64,000 nt of DNA, taken from the NCBI GenBank assembly GCA_034687125.1, contig JAQGBZ010000001.1, forward strand, positions 682,001-746,000, written 5' to 3'. Shown here in pieces: positions 1 to 13,075 of this stretch (position 1 is the stretch's first letter; every line of letters begins with the position of its first letter). The DNA is from Neelides folsomi (lineage: Eukaryota; Arthropoda; Collembola; Neelipleona; Neelidae). The translations under genes were made by a program, and so were the position numbers. Below the pieces are notes generated by a model that was not told the DNA's origin, searched no databases, and saw only the letters and a list, made by a program, of their open reading frames with translations.

Positions 1-113
1 CTACTAACTGTAATCAACAAATTTGTTTTACAAAATAAGAACACATAATGAAAACTTAATGTAGATCAATATGAAAAATGAATTTTATTGATTATTTTAA
101 TCCATATTTTTAC

Positions 114-1591
114 CTCTTCCATAATAATTATTGCAGCAGAGTAAAGTGAGATTTGTTCATTCTCTGATATTGTAATTTGGATCTTTGAGCTTGATTCCAA
201 AACCGAACACTGTCTGATTGTCGAAAGAGCTGCTTCAAATGCAGGTTTGTTGATATATATTTCTTTTTTGTCCTTTGAGCTTGAAACAAGAGCCATATCA
301 ATCCATTCAAGTACGTATTGAAGACTTCCACGTTGTAGGGCAAGACCCAAAATAATCTCTGCTCCCAAAACTCGACCTAATATTTATTATCACAAATTAT
401 TTAATAAAAAAGTTATATACAGATAAATACTAAGCCAGAGAACTTAAATTTTAATAATAAAACGAGTATCTAGTTAATAATTAAATAATTGGTAAAATAA
501 ATATAAAATATCATTTCATACAGTCAATATTCGCTCCAGAATCTGGCAAGACGACTTGCTTGAGAAATTTTGTCACTTCTTTTAAACTTTTATTTCCAAG
601 AGCAGGAATTTTCTGTTCATTAGAAAGCGACAGAGGAGGAAGAGACCAAATAACTTCTGAAGCTGTTTGAAGAACTTCATTGCACAAAAATGATTGAGCT
701 GTAATGTAGAATTCTATTTTAAATAACGTCTCAAATCTCATCGCTTAATTTAAATTAAAGAGTTATTTCATTACGAGAATCTTGAGCCCAGTTTAGTCGT
801 AATATGCTGAAAATCAAGCTGAGTCCTGTCCTAACACCCATTTCAATTAAAGCATTCGTACAATTTACTTCTGTCGTAACTTTTGGTTCTTGATTCTCAA
901 CCATAGTTGAAAGATTTAAAGGATCTTGTGAGTCAGCCTATAAAATAAATTATAATATTAAGAGAGAATTTTATCATGTTGTATAAATATACTTAAATAT
1001 TAATTAAATTGAGTAATTGAGTTGTTATATATCATTTTTGAATTCTGAGTAAAATTGCATATGCTTACAGTATTCTCTTTATCGTGAAATTTTTTATTGA
1101 GAGCGAATAGAATTCTGTGGATGATCAAAATCCTTTTTCTAAGGATTCCAAAGAAAGTCGATTCTTGACAGACTGATGATGTTAAATCAAACTGAGCAAG
1201 GAGCTGGGAAATGACGAATCTTTTTTGCTCGATGAGTGTTGTTTTCTCAAATTCGTAATCGACAAGATTGATGGTCGGACTCATTTGATTTCTTGGATAA
1301 CTTGGAACAATTTCCTATTTACAAAAAAATATTTATTATTTGAGTCATTTAGTCATAAAATTAATTAAAATAGTAAAAATGTTTAGTAATAAAAATTGAA
1401 TTATTTACTTTTAAATTTATCAGATGATCGAAAAGGGTTTCTGTTCCTCCTCTTCTTGTAACTGCATCGCATCCTTCAAAGATCCAAGCTGAATTTAAAT
1501 GATTTAACCATTTTGCTCGATAGACCGGACCTCCAAGACTATTTTCAATTGTATTTGATCCAATGACGTTGTTGGATGAATTTGTTGCCAT
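114..1591 (-). CDS. HERC1: HERC1-type E3 ubiquitin ligase, N-terminal exons (partial gene)
   Basis: These are the first five coding exons of a minus-strand gene that continues beyond the left edge. Exons by position are 1409-1591 (start codon at 1591), 1069-1314, 775-937, 522-698 and 114-376, and the phases agree throughout (0, 0, 1, 1, 0). The protein reads MATNSSNN at its start. It then follows the N-terminal region of animal HERC1 in order: a KWLNHLNSAWI block, an RKRILIIHRILFALNKKFHD block, ALIEMGVRTGLSL, SLPPLSLSNEQKIPALG, and LALQRGSLQYVLEWIDMAL. HERC1 is a giant cytosolic protein with RCC1-like, SPRY, WD40 and C-terminal HECT domains that transfers ubiquitin and binds ARF/Rab-type GTPases. 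None of those named domains lies inside this window, so catalytic competence cannot be judged. The last exon ends after a Glu-Glu pair with a GTAAAA donor. The family call rests on my recollection of the vertebrate sequence; the match over all five exons makes it secure. Confidence 0.88.
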
Positions 1592-4500
1592 TTTAAATTT
1601 GGATTTACAGTTCGTTAATTTATAATTTACGGTGAATTTTTAAACTTTTATCATATTCGATTAAAAAAAATTATGATTGTTTCGTTTAAATGACTAGCTA
1701 TGCTATTTTGACTTCGAATGGAGAAACACGTTTACAATTTTTTAACAATCAATTATACCAAACTTTAACGATTCTCACATCCACAAATTCATTTTCTTTG
1801 TGGTTTTATTGTTAAAACAACCATTCACTATTTTAAAGTTTTTTGATTTGAAATTCAAATTAAAAAAATTAAGTAATATAATAATTTGCTAAAATTTTAA
1901 TTATATAATTAAATGATCTTAACCGCAAATAAATAATAATAATAGATCAATGAACTTTTGACAATTTAAAACTTCTATCACTTTATAGCCCCACAATGGC
2001 ACCATCATATCACCGTAACCGTACACCAAGGTGGTGTTCGCGCAAATGTCATTCAACCTCTACTTCTTTACTCTTTTACCATCTGACTATTACAAGCCCA
2101 AGATAGAAACGATTGCAATTTCCAATTTTGCAAACCATTATGCATTTATCGTTACTTATTCCTTATAGAATTATTACCTTATGTAAATTATGTATTGTAA
2201 AATTAAACTCAGCTATTAAATTAATGAATATTAATGCTTAATTTTAAATATCATTATAACCTTAAATTAATTAAATCACTTGTAAGATGAGAATGAACGT
2301 ATGAATATGGAATGTTAATAAATAACTATTACACAATGCTAAATTGCATACCACACCAATTCTAATGCCAATTGTTACATTTTCACCAAAAAGTGTAAAA
2401 AGTCGGATGACTGTCGAAATAAAATTCTCTTTTACAGTTTCGGTAGCAAAGCTGGATGGAAAGTGAAGAAGTGTGAAAAGGAGCATTAGCATGAAACGAG
2501 CCTTTGAATCTCCACTCTATGTAATGTGGAGTCAAATGGGAGAAGGCGAGCGACTCTCTTTGAACCGGATCAGATGAATCGGATGTTCTTGATAAAGATG
2601 GAGATTGAATCTCTGGCAAGTAGGATGGGCCCACTCAAAGTCCATCATTGTAAGGGAAAATCCGAAGAAATCTGAAGGAAAGTACACAGAAGAAGATGGA
2701 AACTTCTCGTTCCCTCTCAAAACTCTCAATCTCAAGGAGGAGGCTCAAGATGTTGAAGACGCCTTCTTAGGCATTAGCATAATACATGGGACGTAATAAC
2801 ATAATATAAATGTATCCTCTTATTTCCTCCTCAACTTTCACTCCTCATCTCTGTCGTGGAATTTTATTTTGTGGCAATTCAAAATGAGAGACATTCTGAA
2901 AGCCTCCAAGAAACATTTCATATTTCAAATCCACTTCATTCCCCGACCATCGTCGTGTGAGATCATAAAGGTGTGTGAAGTACTCGCATTTGCTGTACTT
3001 TTATTATCACCAATGTGCTCCTGGTTATGAGACAAAGAGGGGGACGGAGCGGAATAAAGATAAAAGATTTTTCTCAAATCTCTCAAAGTGGATGATAGCG
3101 GAGGAAGAGAGAATAATTCCCAAATAAACTTGGGAAAAGGATAGAAAAACTGGAGGGAGGACGAAGAACATGAAAATCTTTCCCCTATCGATTTTGGATA
3201 AGAGAAAATACCTTCTTGGTTCTTCGAACTCACCCACTCACTCACTCACGTCACATCAGAATGAGTATCATCGTCAGAGTCTCTAATAAGAGTCTTGCCA
3301 TTCATCCAACTACGATATGGCTTCTTCTTTTCACCCACCTACAATAATGGGCCACTGAGACTCATTCTTCTTCTCTTGTCAACCTTGATGCGGATTTTCT
3401 TCTTTTGCACACACTCCTATTCTTCATCTCAAATCCCGTAAGTTGAGTGGTTCAGTCGTCTTTTCACGCAATTTTTCAATCACAATGATTACTTTTTTAT
3501 TATTAAAAGTTAAAATATTTTTTATCCGATATTACCAATTCTTTTATTTCGAATAAAAAATATTTTTCTATTTAAGAAATTCGAGATAATGATTTTACAT
3601 TATCCACGAAATTCAATCCACGAAACAATATTTTGGAATGTTTTTATTTGAAGCATCGAACTGTGAATGATATTTATGATTTCTTTAATTTGGAAACATG
3701 ATTTATTTTGACTTGTTTTTCAACTTGAACGTTCATCCTTAAAGTGTTTGAAGAGTATCTTAATATATCTTTACTAATGATTTATGGCTCCATACGGTCT
3801 TATTTAGGCTTTATATTTTTCTTCCAAATGAAAGAATTCTTAATAATACCCTTTGTAGGATTGTAGTAGGGATAAAATGAAAGGAGTTTTTCGTTCCTTG
3901 ACTTTCGGATCATACTTTTTTTCTCCGATATCCCCGGTTTGGAGATGGGAAAGTCTGCAGAGCGATTTCCTCTTTGGTCGCTTCATCGACTATTTTACTT
4001 TCGCTAACCCCCTTCACATAACTTTCCCACCACGATCCCTACACGAAGGAATCTTTGTCCAAAACGGAACTTTTCCCTTCTCTAGTTGTATCATTATATT
4101 GTCGTTTTGTCTTCTACTGGGTCTAATGTCTCTTTTTCTTCCTCGGCGGAAGATACTTACAAGATGCATAGAGTTGAGGGGGGAAGGAAGGAAAGAGGGG
4201 GAAACGACCAAGGAATCCCAGCCCATTTATCATACAGGGGAGAAAATGAGTTTGATACTCCTTTTGACATCCATGGTTTTCATTCCTCTTTTCTTCCACA
4301 ATGACTTTCTCCTTCCACTTACTAAATCTTCCTCCCATCTTTATTGGGGAGATGCGCCGGGTTTAACCGGTTTAAGTTGTGTTAACAAAATGCTCTGTTA
4401 TTTGATAATAATTAAATAATATTATTAAAAGTACGTGTATAGAAAAATCTAATAAATAAATACAGTAATTTCTGTATGTCTACATAATGTTTTCGTATTT

Positions 4501-7500
4501 TAGCACGTGTAATATGATACGAGTTCTCATATTTATAATTATTACCAATAATATGCAAGGGTAAGTAGGTTAACGAAAATATTTATGCTCATGTTATGTT
4601 TATTGTTATGTTATTACTTTATTACTGATATTGTATCTTGTATTCAGCAACCGTCGTATCAACTTTCTTGAAACCTATGGATCAACGTAAAGAGTATTCA
4701 TTCTGTGAAAATCGTGCTTGGATTAATGCTAATACAAGTTACATAGTTAGAGAAAATGTATGTGGTTCAGGGCAGAGCGACAATGCCTAAACTGAAATTG
4801 CTCACCGTAAATTTCATCTGACAGATTCCATTTGCACCCTCGAATTCCTCCCCCTCTCTTTTAAACTCCGCTGAATACAAACGTCTCAAGATCTGAAAAT
4901 TGATTTCAAAACACTCTTGTCCACTTCAAACATTCAGCTCCAGTTATTCAACCATTCAAATGAAAAGTCATTTGTCAGAACTCAATAGCTAATTGAATAT
5001 GGAATTCCTACATTACATTACCATTTGGTATATAATTAAAATAGTAGAACCTACAAATTAAAATTCATTAGAAAAAGCTAAGGTACAAAAAGAAAAAGAA
5101 AAACGAAATGATTTTATGATCGAAAAACTTCTGAGCCAAACCCCCATTCTGAATTCCATTCGCGTTCAATGACAAAGATGCTGCCTTCATTTTTGTGTGA
5201 TTTCTTTCATTGTTTGCTCTTTAGTCAAAAGATTTTCCGGCATGTAGGGATTGTTTGCTTGCTGTTAAGGAAGTGATGATGTAATGAGAATACCAATTCC
5301 TCTAATTACTTCACACTCCAATCAATATCTAATTAGTGTAAAATCAACGTGATTTTCGCTTTTCCCCTTATTAGCCCCACCGTCTCGGTAATCAAATGGA
5401 AGTGTTATTCTAGAATCATTACTTGAGAACATCCCGAATCGCTTCAGATTATATTTCATTTCGATGTCATAATGATGGTGGAAAATGAGTCGAGATGTGG
5501 AGCCTTCATTTTCACTCTTTTGGAATGAATCTAATGAACCGTGGGGTGAAACCAAGGAGCGCCTTGAGGTTCAATAAGCCTTTTCACTTTTCAGCCTCTC
5601 CAGTTTTTCATCTGTTTTCTTCCCCAGTCTTGGAAAATAAAAGTTTTGGTTCATCCACTCAAATTTTCCCAACCTTGTTGTAATGGCGCATGGGAAGGGG
5701 AATTAAAAGCTTGAATTTCTCAACCATCACACCAAATTACCAACATCAAAAATGTAATGTTGTTCAGGAGTCATCAAGAGGAAGGTGGAACTGTCAGGCA
5801 TGAAAAATAGTTCAATTAATTTAGACCCTCAGCGGAAATTAGTTTGACTCAATGTTTACATTATTTTTCTACTCACCGGCTTAACTTACCTGCGATGTAG
5901 AACTTAAACATCTTATTAGAATTCCGGACGTTTTTTTAACTTCCGCTCTCGACCTTAATTGGAGTGTTTGTGTTTCCATTTAATTTAATGTTTATCGATA
6001 TTTTAAGTATGCATATTTGTAAATATTATTTTTGCAAATATTATTTTTGTACTTGCAATATGTACTTACAGATATATAGTGAAATAAAAAAGATTTTCAT
6101 CAAATATTCTTTCCAAAAACAGCATTTGTATTACGTTGAATTTACTCTTAAAGTTATAAAATATGAAATTCATAAGTAAGGAATAATCTGGAACCCATTT
6201 GGGATAACCATTCTAAATATTTAATGAGCTCTTTTATATCTCAATTTAAAAACAAGAAATTTCCTTCTCCATTGAAGCTATTGAACGCAGGCAAAGTAAT
6301 AAAGCATAGCCATTTAGACATATAAAAGTACGGAGCTCATGGAACGGAATAAAAGTGTGAGTGAAATAAAGCACTTCTTTCCCCCGCTCTGAATCTCTTG
6401 AGTCACGTAGAGAAAGCCATTTAATAAATAAATGATCAAAACATTTGGAAGGATCCTCGCGGAGATTCGGAGTAAGATGTATGGAGGAAATTAAACTTTA
6501 CAAAATGATGAGTGATGACGAGATGAGATGTAGATAAAAAGTAATTTACTCTCCTCTCACAAAATCACCCAACTGAGCTTCATCTTCAACCCAGTCATTT
6601 CTAACCAATTTTATAATTCCATCCCAAGTTCTAAATCTAAGCAGGATATCTGTACAGGTTCTGTCCCAATCTCTAGATTCCTATATCTAAAGGATTAGAG
6701 AAGTTATACAGAATAAGTAGTCTTGCAATTGTATGTGTTTATGTAAGTTTTATAATAGATTGCTTTAGGATAATTCAAACCAAGAATTGTAATCTTACCG
6801 TAATTACTTGCCAACTTTATTACTCCTTTTGGGACTCGAGAGTTCTTAGAATGTTAATTTGAAGCATTTTCCATCCCAGAGCTGAGACTCTATTTGATAT
6901 CATTAGAACATAGTTCATAAGATTCACCACGATCAGTCTTCATGAAATTTCCCCAAAGACGCGTTCGCGTCCCTTATTAGATTATTTTGCATTTGGTGGA
7001 TTGGCCACATAAGGCCACACAATGACGCTCCGTTCAGAAAATGCCATTTTTCGAAAAACAAATCAATCATTGGGCTTAAATTATTGGCCTGAATAATGAA
7101 TCAAATGATAAATTTCAATCTTGTAATTTAGTAGTGGAACCCATGAGCTTAAATAAGATATTAGTTAGTGTGCAAAAAGTGTTACACTCGTATAATATTA
7201 AATTGTTTTATGGCTCAATAATCGGATCTTGTATGTGTGGTTGAGCAATACACGATCACCATTACAATACTCCTTTTAAATTATACAGCTCTTTTTGCCG
7301 AATAAGGAGAAAGGAATCGTAAACATTTTATGGGAGACTCAATTAGTAGATCGGCTTAAGTAGGACTATTAATTCTTTTAAATGACCGCAAAAGATTCGT
7401 CGGATTTATTTACTACCGACTAAGTTATTCCCAAGCAGTTTGTTTCTTTTTACGAGAGATTTGATTCTTATTTCCATAATTTAAATTTCAAATAAAGATT

Positions 7501-10500
7501 AATAATTCAAGCTTAAAGCTCCATGCTGCTCAAGTTGCAAAATATCCTTAATATCAATAAAAAGAGAAACTTCAACTTTCCGTGAAATTATGAGGAACGT
7601 GGAGAAACTGTTTAAATAAAATGACTTTATCTCACAACTTCCCATTTATTTGTTGGACATTGATGGGGAAGTTGTTGGGATCTCTTCGTCAAAGACTTGA
7701 AGAATTCCAAGAAGTTGACCCGCACATGCGTTTGTATTAGGGAGAAAGAATGGGTTGGCGGTATTTCCCACTCACACCAAAATCCCATAGAGGGGAAAGA
7801 TGGAAATGCCCGGGCATCAAATGTTGAGGGAACATAAAAGTTTCGGCAGTTCTAGATCCACCGCGAGAGAAAGCAGACGTGCGGAAAGGGCCGGTCAATC
7901 TTATGACTTATGGTTTATTAGTTCTGTTAAAGGGTGACATTTAATGGTGCCATAAAAAGAGTGGAAACTAAACATGGTCTTCGACTTTCCACTTCAAACC
8001 TTCCCAAGATCTTCCCTTGGGTCATTACAGTTTAATGATTCAACACTCAAAATTTAACGTCTCTCTTTCCCCACGCGCTTCCTCATGGAGAATCAATGAG
8101 ATAAAGAGTGTAAGTATTGGATATCATAGTGAAAATGAATAACAACGCTCTGTGATCCGAATTGAATTCCAATAAACGAAATAACGGTAATTTTTAATTT
8201 TTATTGACATTTACATATCTCTCGTATATTGGAAAGAAACCTATTAATAAAGTATCCTACAATTTATATTAATTTTTTATTTAAATATTATAAGCGACAA
8301 AGCAAAAATATAGAATTATGTCATTAAATATGTTGAATTGAAATAAATAAAGATTATGATATAAAATATACATTATTTAAATATTTATATTTTATGTGTA
8401 CCTGTAGTTCAAATACATTAAATGTTTGTAATTAGTAATTAAAGACAAGGAATAGTTAAATATATGGGAAAACAAAAGGATTTTATTTTTCAACTGTGCT
8501 CACTTATTATGGATAAAAGTTTGGGCATAAATTTAGTCAGGGCAAACCTCCAGGTTGTTTACCGGTTCAATTCTTCGGTCTTCGTATCGAAATAAAGAGA
8601 TTCGCGTCGAGACTCGTTCCCTCGTCAAAGTTTTAAGTTTGTAAAGTTACCTGAAAGGAAGGGGGAAATGGATTAACTGCGAGCCTCGTTGGAAACTTTG
8701 CCAGAGTCCTAAAGAGCAATATTGCCGAAAGCTAGTTTCCCCTCTTTTCTCTGTAAAATGCATGTTGTACTTATATAAGTAGTAGAAGGTATTTAAGGGC
8801 GCTTATAAACTTTCCAGTTCTTTTCCCGCATTTTCCTTACGGCTCAACCTTTTGGAACAAACAGAGTTACCAGCCGTGGTCCTAACTATGCATAACTCTG
8901 TTTAATAAAACAAATTCCACGCTGTTTTTATTTTCAATTGGGAAAAGGAGGTTCAATGGGCAAGAGTTTCTCATTGTCGTCCCAGAGAAAATCTCTGGGT
9001 CGGAATAAATAAAATCGGGGAGCTTTTCAATTTACTTCTCCTCACTGTCTTCACATCTTGTCTCATCCATCCTTCAACCCTTTCCCTATCCATCCTCCCA
9101 TCTGACAATACCCGAATTTCTAATAAATTCCATTCCCGCATTCGCATGTATCAAATCCACCCGAAATATTTTATTCATATGGTACAATTTTTTATACACA
9201 ACAGTTTCTTGCCAAATATAAAACTCGACCATTTTACTTTCAAAGTACGAAATTGATAAACATTGATGTCCATTATGATTATCCAAAATTCAAATGGTCT
9301 TCTCAAAAGTCTAAATAGTCAAATTAAGAAAATACTTCAAAAATGTCTACTCCTTCTTTTTAACTATTTTAATTTAATAAACACAATAATTAAATAATTA
9401 AACTTTTAAAATAAAATTCATTAGATTGGAAAGTTTTCCTTGCTGAATCTAATTTACTTTGAGAAAAAACCTAAAAGTAAGTGAAAATGTAGTTGAAAGG
9501 GGAAGAGTGTAATGGAATGAAGAAGGAATTCCCTTTTCTATTGAAAGACTCGGATGGACATTATCGTGCTAAGAATTTTGTAAAGATGGTTTTAGCCACG
9601 ACGCCATGAGTCTCTTTCTCATTATACGGTGATGGGAATTAAAGTTTGACAGGCTGCGAAGTTGAAACTCAATGACGTTGAAGTTATGACTTGAAGAAGG
9701 GATTATTATCCATAACAAGTTGAATGAAACTTTGGGTTTATCTCTTATTAGTTGGGATGACTTTTAGTTATAGAACTCTCCAAAGAGTCTCTGAAAGGAA
9801 GAAGGTTGCTTAAATTACTTTATATAGATTTTAAACTTTTGAATGCGGAGGGAAGATTGGGATTTTATTCTCTTTAATTAACTTAAAATAGTAATAAAAG
9901 ATTCTATAGGCGCTATAAAATGTACTCTGCTCGATATGAGCCAAATCTTGTGAAACCAAAAACAATCGCGATCACCGTTATTTAAATATAAGTTTGCTAA
10001 AGAAATGGAAATTCTTGCGTCTACCTTTAACTTATACGTATTATTAATTTGTAAGCTAAATGGTTAAATTAAATTTGATTTTACATAAAAACCAACTGGT
10101 AAAGAAGAACCCGGTGCATCAAATTGTTCATTCAAATTGAGAATTTTTAATAAATTATTGAAAAAGTTTTTTCATTAACGATTTTTCCCAAAGAGTGGGC
10201 AAACACAAAAGTACCACTAATGAGCTTTTCCTTTAATCTATGGATCTATACGGGTCTATATTATAGTTCGATAGATTCATTATCCAAGAAAGTTTAATTT
10301 CATTCAGGTATAAAGAGTTGGCTATTCATTATAATACAATTTAAGGCTTAGGTATTTAGTACTTTAGTACTTATGAATTTGCATAATTTATTTGTTTTCT
10401 ATTTATAATTTGTATTTCCAACCAATTAAGGTGCAAAAGTAATTAACAAAGTAATGATCTTTTAGATAAACATTTTAAACATACATTTATCAATCAATGT

Positions 10501-12996
10501 CATTGTCAATTCTCTAATTAGTTTAATACAAAAACAACATTTGTTTACGTCATTAGCATAGTATGTAAACAAAGAAATGATCCTTTTGCCATATTGAGCC
10601 CTAACCCTTTTAAGTATTTCCACAAGTTTTAATCAATAATACAATTAACATGCAAAAAAGAAGAAATAAATCCGAGTTAAGTAACACTGTGCATAGAATT
10701 AAATTAGCCGTCAAATAAATAGTTCAATAATAATTTAGCTGGAGTTTAAAAGAGCTTTGATAAGATTAAGCTCTCGCCAGACTTCCAACATTTGGGAGAC
10801 GATAAAACTTTTTGTCAATTTCACAAGGGGCTGAGCATTAGAAGAAGAGTGTAAATTCCGATTAAAGAAGTTAGAAATAAAATTTCACAACTTATTAAGC
10901 CCGAGAGCCAAAGGATCCTTATCAATAGGATGCTTGTTGAGATGGAAAATGGGCTCGATTTCCTTGAAATGAGGAGACACCTTAAACCGGGGGGAAGAAT
11001 GAGATCCGGATCCTGGAATGGGAATGTGATTGGGACTGGATTTGAAAGTGTGGAAGTCTCCATTGTGTAAATAGAGAGGATGGGGGCATGGGGAGTGAGC
11101 AATTCTCGGAAATTAAATGGACCGTCTTAACCATTCTAAACGAGATTAATGAAGGCCGTGCGCTTGAGACAAACTGCAAATTAGCTTCGCCGCCATCACA
11201 CTTCCATATTCTTCCCCTATCTCCTTCCCATGACCAAGGAATCTATCATAGTTTCCAGGAGTTGAACAAGAAATCACCGACGTGCTCCCTCAACTTCCCG
11301 CTTTTTGATAGAGGAGGAAAGTGAATCGTATCGTTGGGCCTGATTTCCATACATCCATCCTTGTCATCCCAGGATTTTCTCAACTTTAACTTTCTTATCA
11401 TCGTTAAGAAGGGGAACTTCATGTTCCTCTCAAAGTCCCAACTTTCATAATTTTAAGTCAAGCCTCATCTCTCATTTTCACCTTTTTTAATGAACTTCAA
11501 GAGCTTTGTTTAATTTCTCTAAGGAAAAATGTTCCAATTCACGTTTTACATTGGATTTATTTATTAAGGACCACTTGAGTCGAATGTATAATAATGCCAT
11601 AAGATTTTCCATGCTCAATGAATCTCGAAATTTTACATCGAATAAGGAATTCGCTCAGTGAATAGACTCAAAATTACATAGATACGGATCTAGTTTAGAT
11701 GTTGTTCATGAAGTAAATCCTTTACCAAGTTTCTCTATCTATCACGGAGAATTTGCAGAAAATTGGATTTCAGATCTGTGTATTCGAGAGCAAATAAAAT
11801 CACTCGCTTTCTCCGACTTTTATAAAGAGGATGGATGTTGTTGGGCGTAATGTATTTGAATAGTATGTTATTCGCCATCACAAGGGAGGAACTGCCGATC
11901 AAGACGTCGACTTTTAGTCCTTGTTATGCAAATTGGGTGCGAAAGGTGAAAGCACGAAATTCCAAACTCTTCAATGGAGGACAAATTGACGAGATGGTCA
12001 AAAACAGGAAAAGTGATCGCAATAAAGGATGATGAAATATTCATATGGGACTTTCCGATTTTATATACTTAATAGATATATGATAATATGGAAAAGTGGG
12101 GATAAAGTTAAGGGGAGATTTCACTCTTTCAAAATTGTTCCAAATGTGGAGTTCTCTCTCTCTCTCTCTTTGTATGAGCTTCGTTGGCTTCCTCACGTTC
12201 AAGAGGCCTCTTGAGATTCGCGGCAAATGGTGAAATATCTTTTTCGTGCGGGCCGAGGTGCCGCATCTTTTTTATTCACTCGCTCGATCCTAAAATTGGA
12301 TACTAGGAGGAGAGTGGTTCCTATAACTTGATAACTATAACTAATGGATGGAGGAATATAAAAACCCATGAACCATTTATAACGGGTTTTATGCATGATT
12401 TTAATATGAGCATTTGGATATTAATGGGGAAGTGGAAAAGGAAGGAATATCATACATGGATTTGGAGTTTTATTTCGATACAGTCCTTTGGAGTATGGTG
12501 AAAACAAAATCCGGTTCAAGTTCTCCCTTTCTCCTTCATCTCACTCAAAGCTTCAATCTGGGGAAATTGGCTTATGCTCAAGCGGAGGGAATTTGGGTTG
12601 AAGTTTGGATATTAAAATTTCCGGGAGATGAGAAGGAAATGTAACGTAAGAATAAAGAAGAAATTTCGATTATCGCCCTCAAATTCTATAAGCTTTACAT
12701 CTTCCTCAGCTAAGCATTTTTATTTGAAGGTTTACGTAAAACTTTCGCTGCACCGTTGAATCATTCGATTGAAATTATTAAATTGAAGAAGTAAACATAA
12801 TTTTACAAACCTTAATATAAAAATAATAAGTTTACAAACTTTGTCTTGAATTGGTAAAAAAATGTTGTTTTGCTACTATAATAATTTTATTAGGTTTGTT
12901 AAGTTGTTAAATACATTTTATATTGAGTTATAAAAATAATTAGTAATTAATTGTAATCTTTATAAATTAATTAATTAATTTAAACATTGCTTTCAG
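1592..12996. other. Long intergenic / upstream region without a recognisable gene
   Basis: About 11.4 kb separate the HERC1 start from the first coding exon of the Dscam-like gene. The two genes are transcribed away from each other. Reading frames in this stretch are short, overlap on both strands and show no family motifs, and I found no transposase, tRNA or rRNA. The acceptor just before the Dscam start shows that at least one 5' untranslated exon, and hence the Dscam promoter, lies somewhere here. A short TC microsatellite sits at about 12152-12171. Purine- and pyrimidine-rich patches around 3000-4300 produce long but unconvincing open frames. Confidence 0.6.
12152..12171. repeat. (TC)n microsatellite
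   Basis: A run of about nine TC dinucleotides in the Dscam upstream region. Simple repeat with no other evident role. Confidence 0.8.
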
Positions 12997-13075
12997 GAGT
13001 TGAAGATGAGTGCTGGATATATTCAGTTGAAGCTCAAACATGGGACTTTCTTCATTTTTCTTATTCACTTGATAG
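12997..13075 (+). other. Dscam: First coding exon of Dscam-like gene: signal peptide and 5' splice acceptor
   Basis: An acceptor (TTTCAG) ends at 12996. Nine untranslated bases follow, then ATG at 13006 and 23 codons plus one base up to a GTAAGT donor at 13076. The peptide has a short basic N-terminus (QLKLKHG) and a hydrophobic core (TFFIFLIHLI), as in a cleavable signal peptide. The phase (1) fits the Ig1 exon at 16021. I chose this start because no other ATG exon upstream of Ig1 combines a signal sequence, a strong donor and the right phase. It implies a non-coding first exon further upstream. Confidence 0.8.

Noticed and set aside
3877-4419. Longest plus-strand open frame in the HERC1-Dscam interval (180 codons, partly hydrophobic)
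   Set aside because: It lies in purine/pyrimidine-biased sequence with open frames on both strands, has no family motif, no plausible splice context and no codon bias like the real exons.
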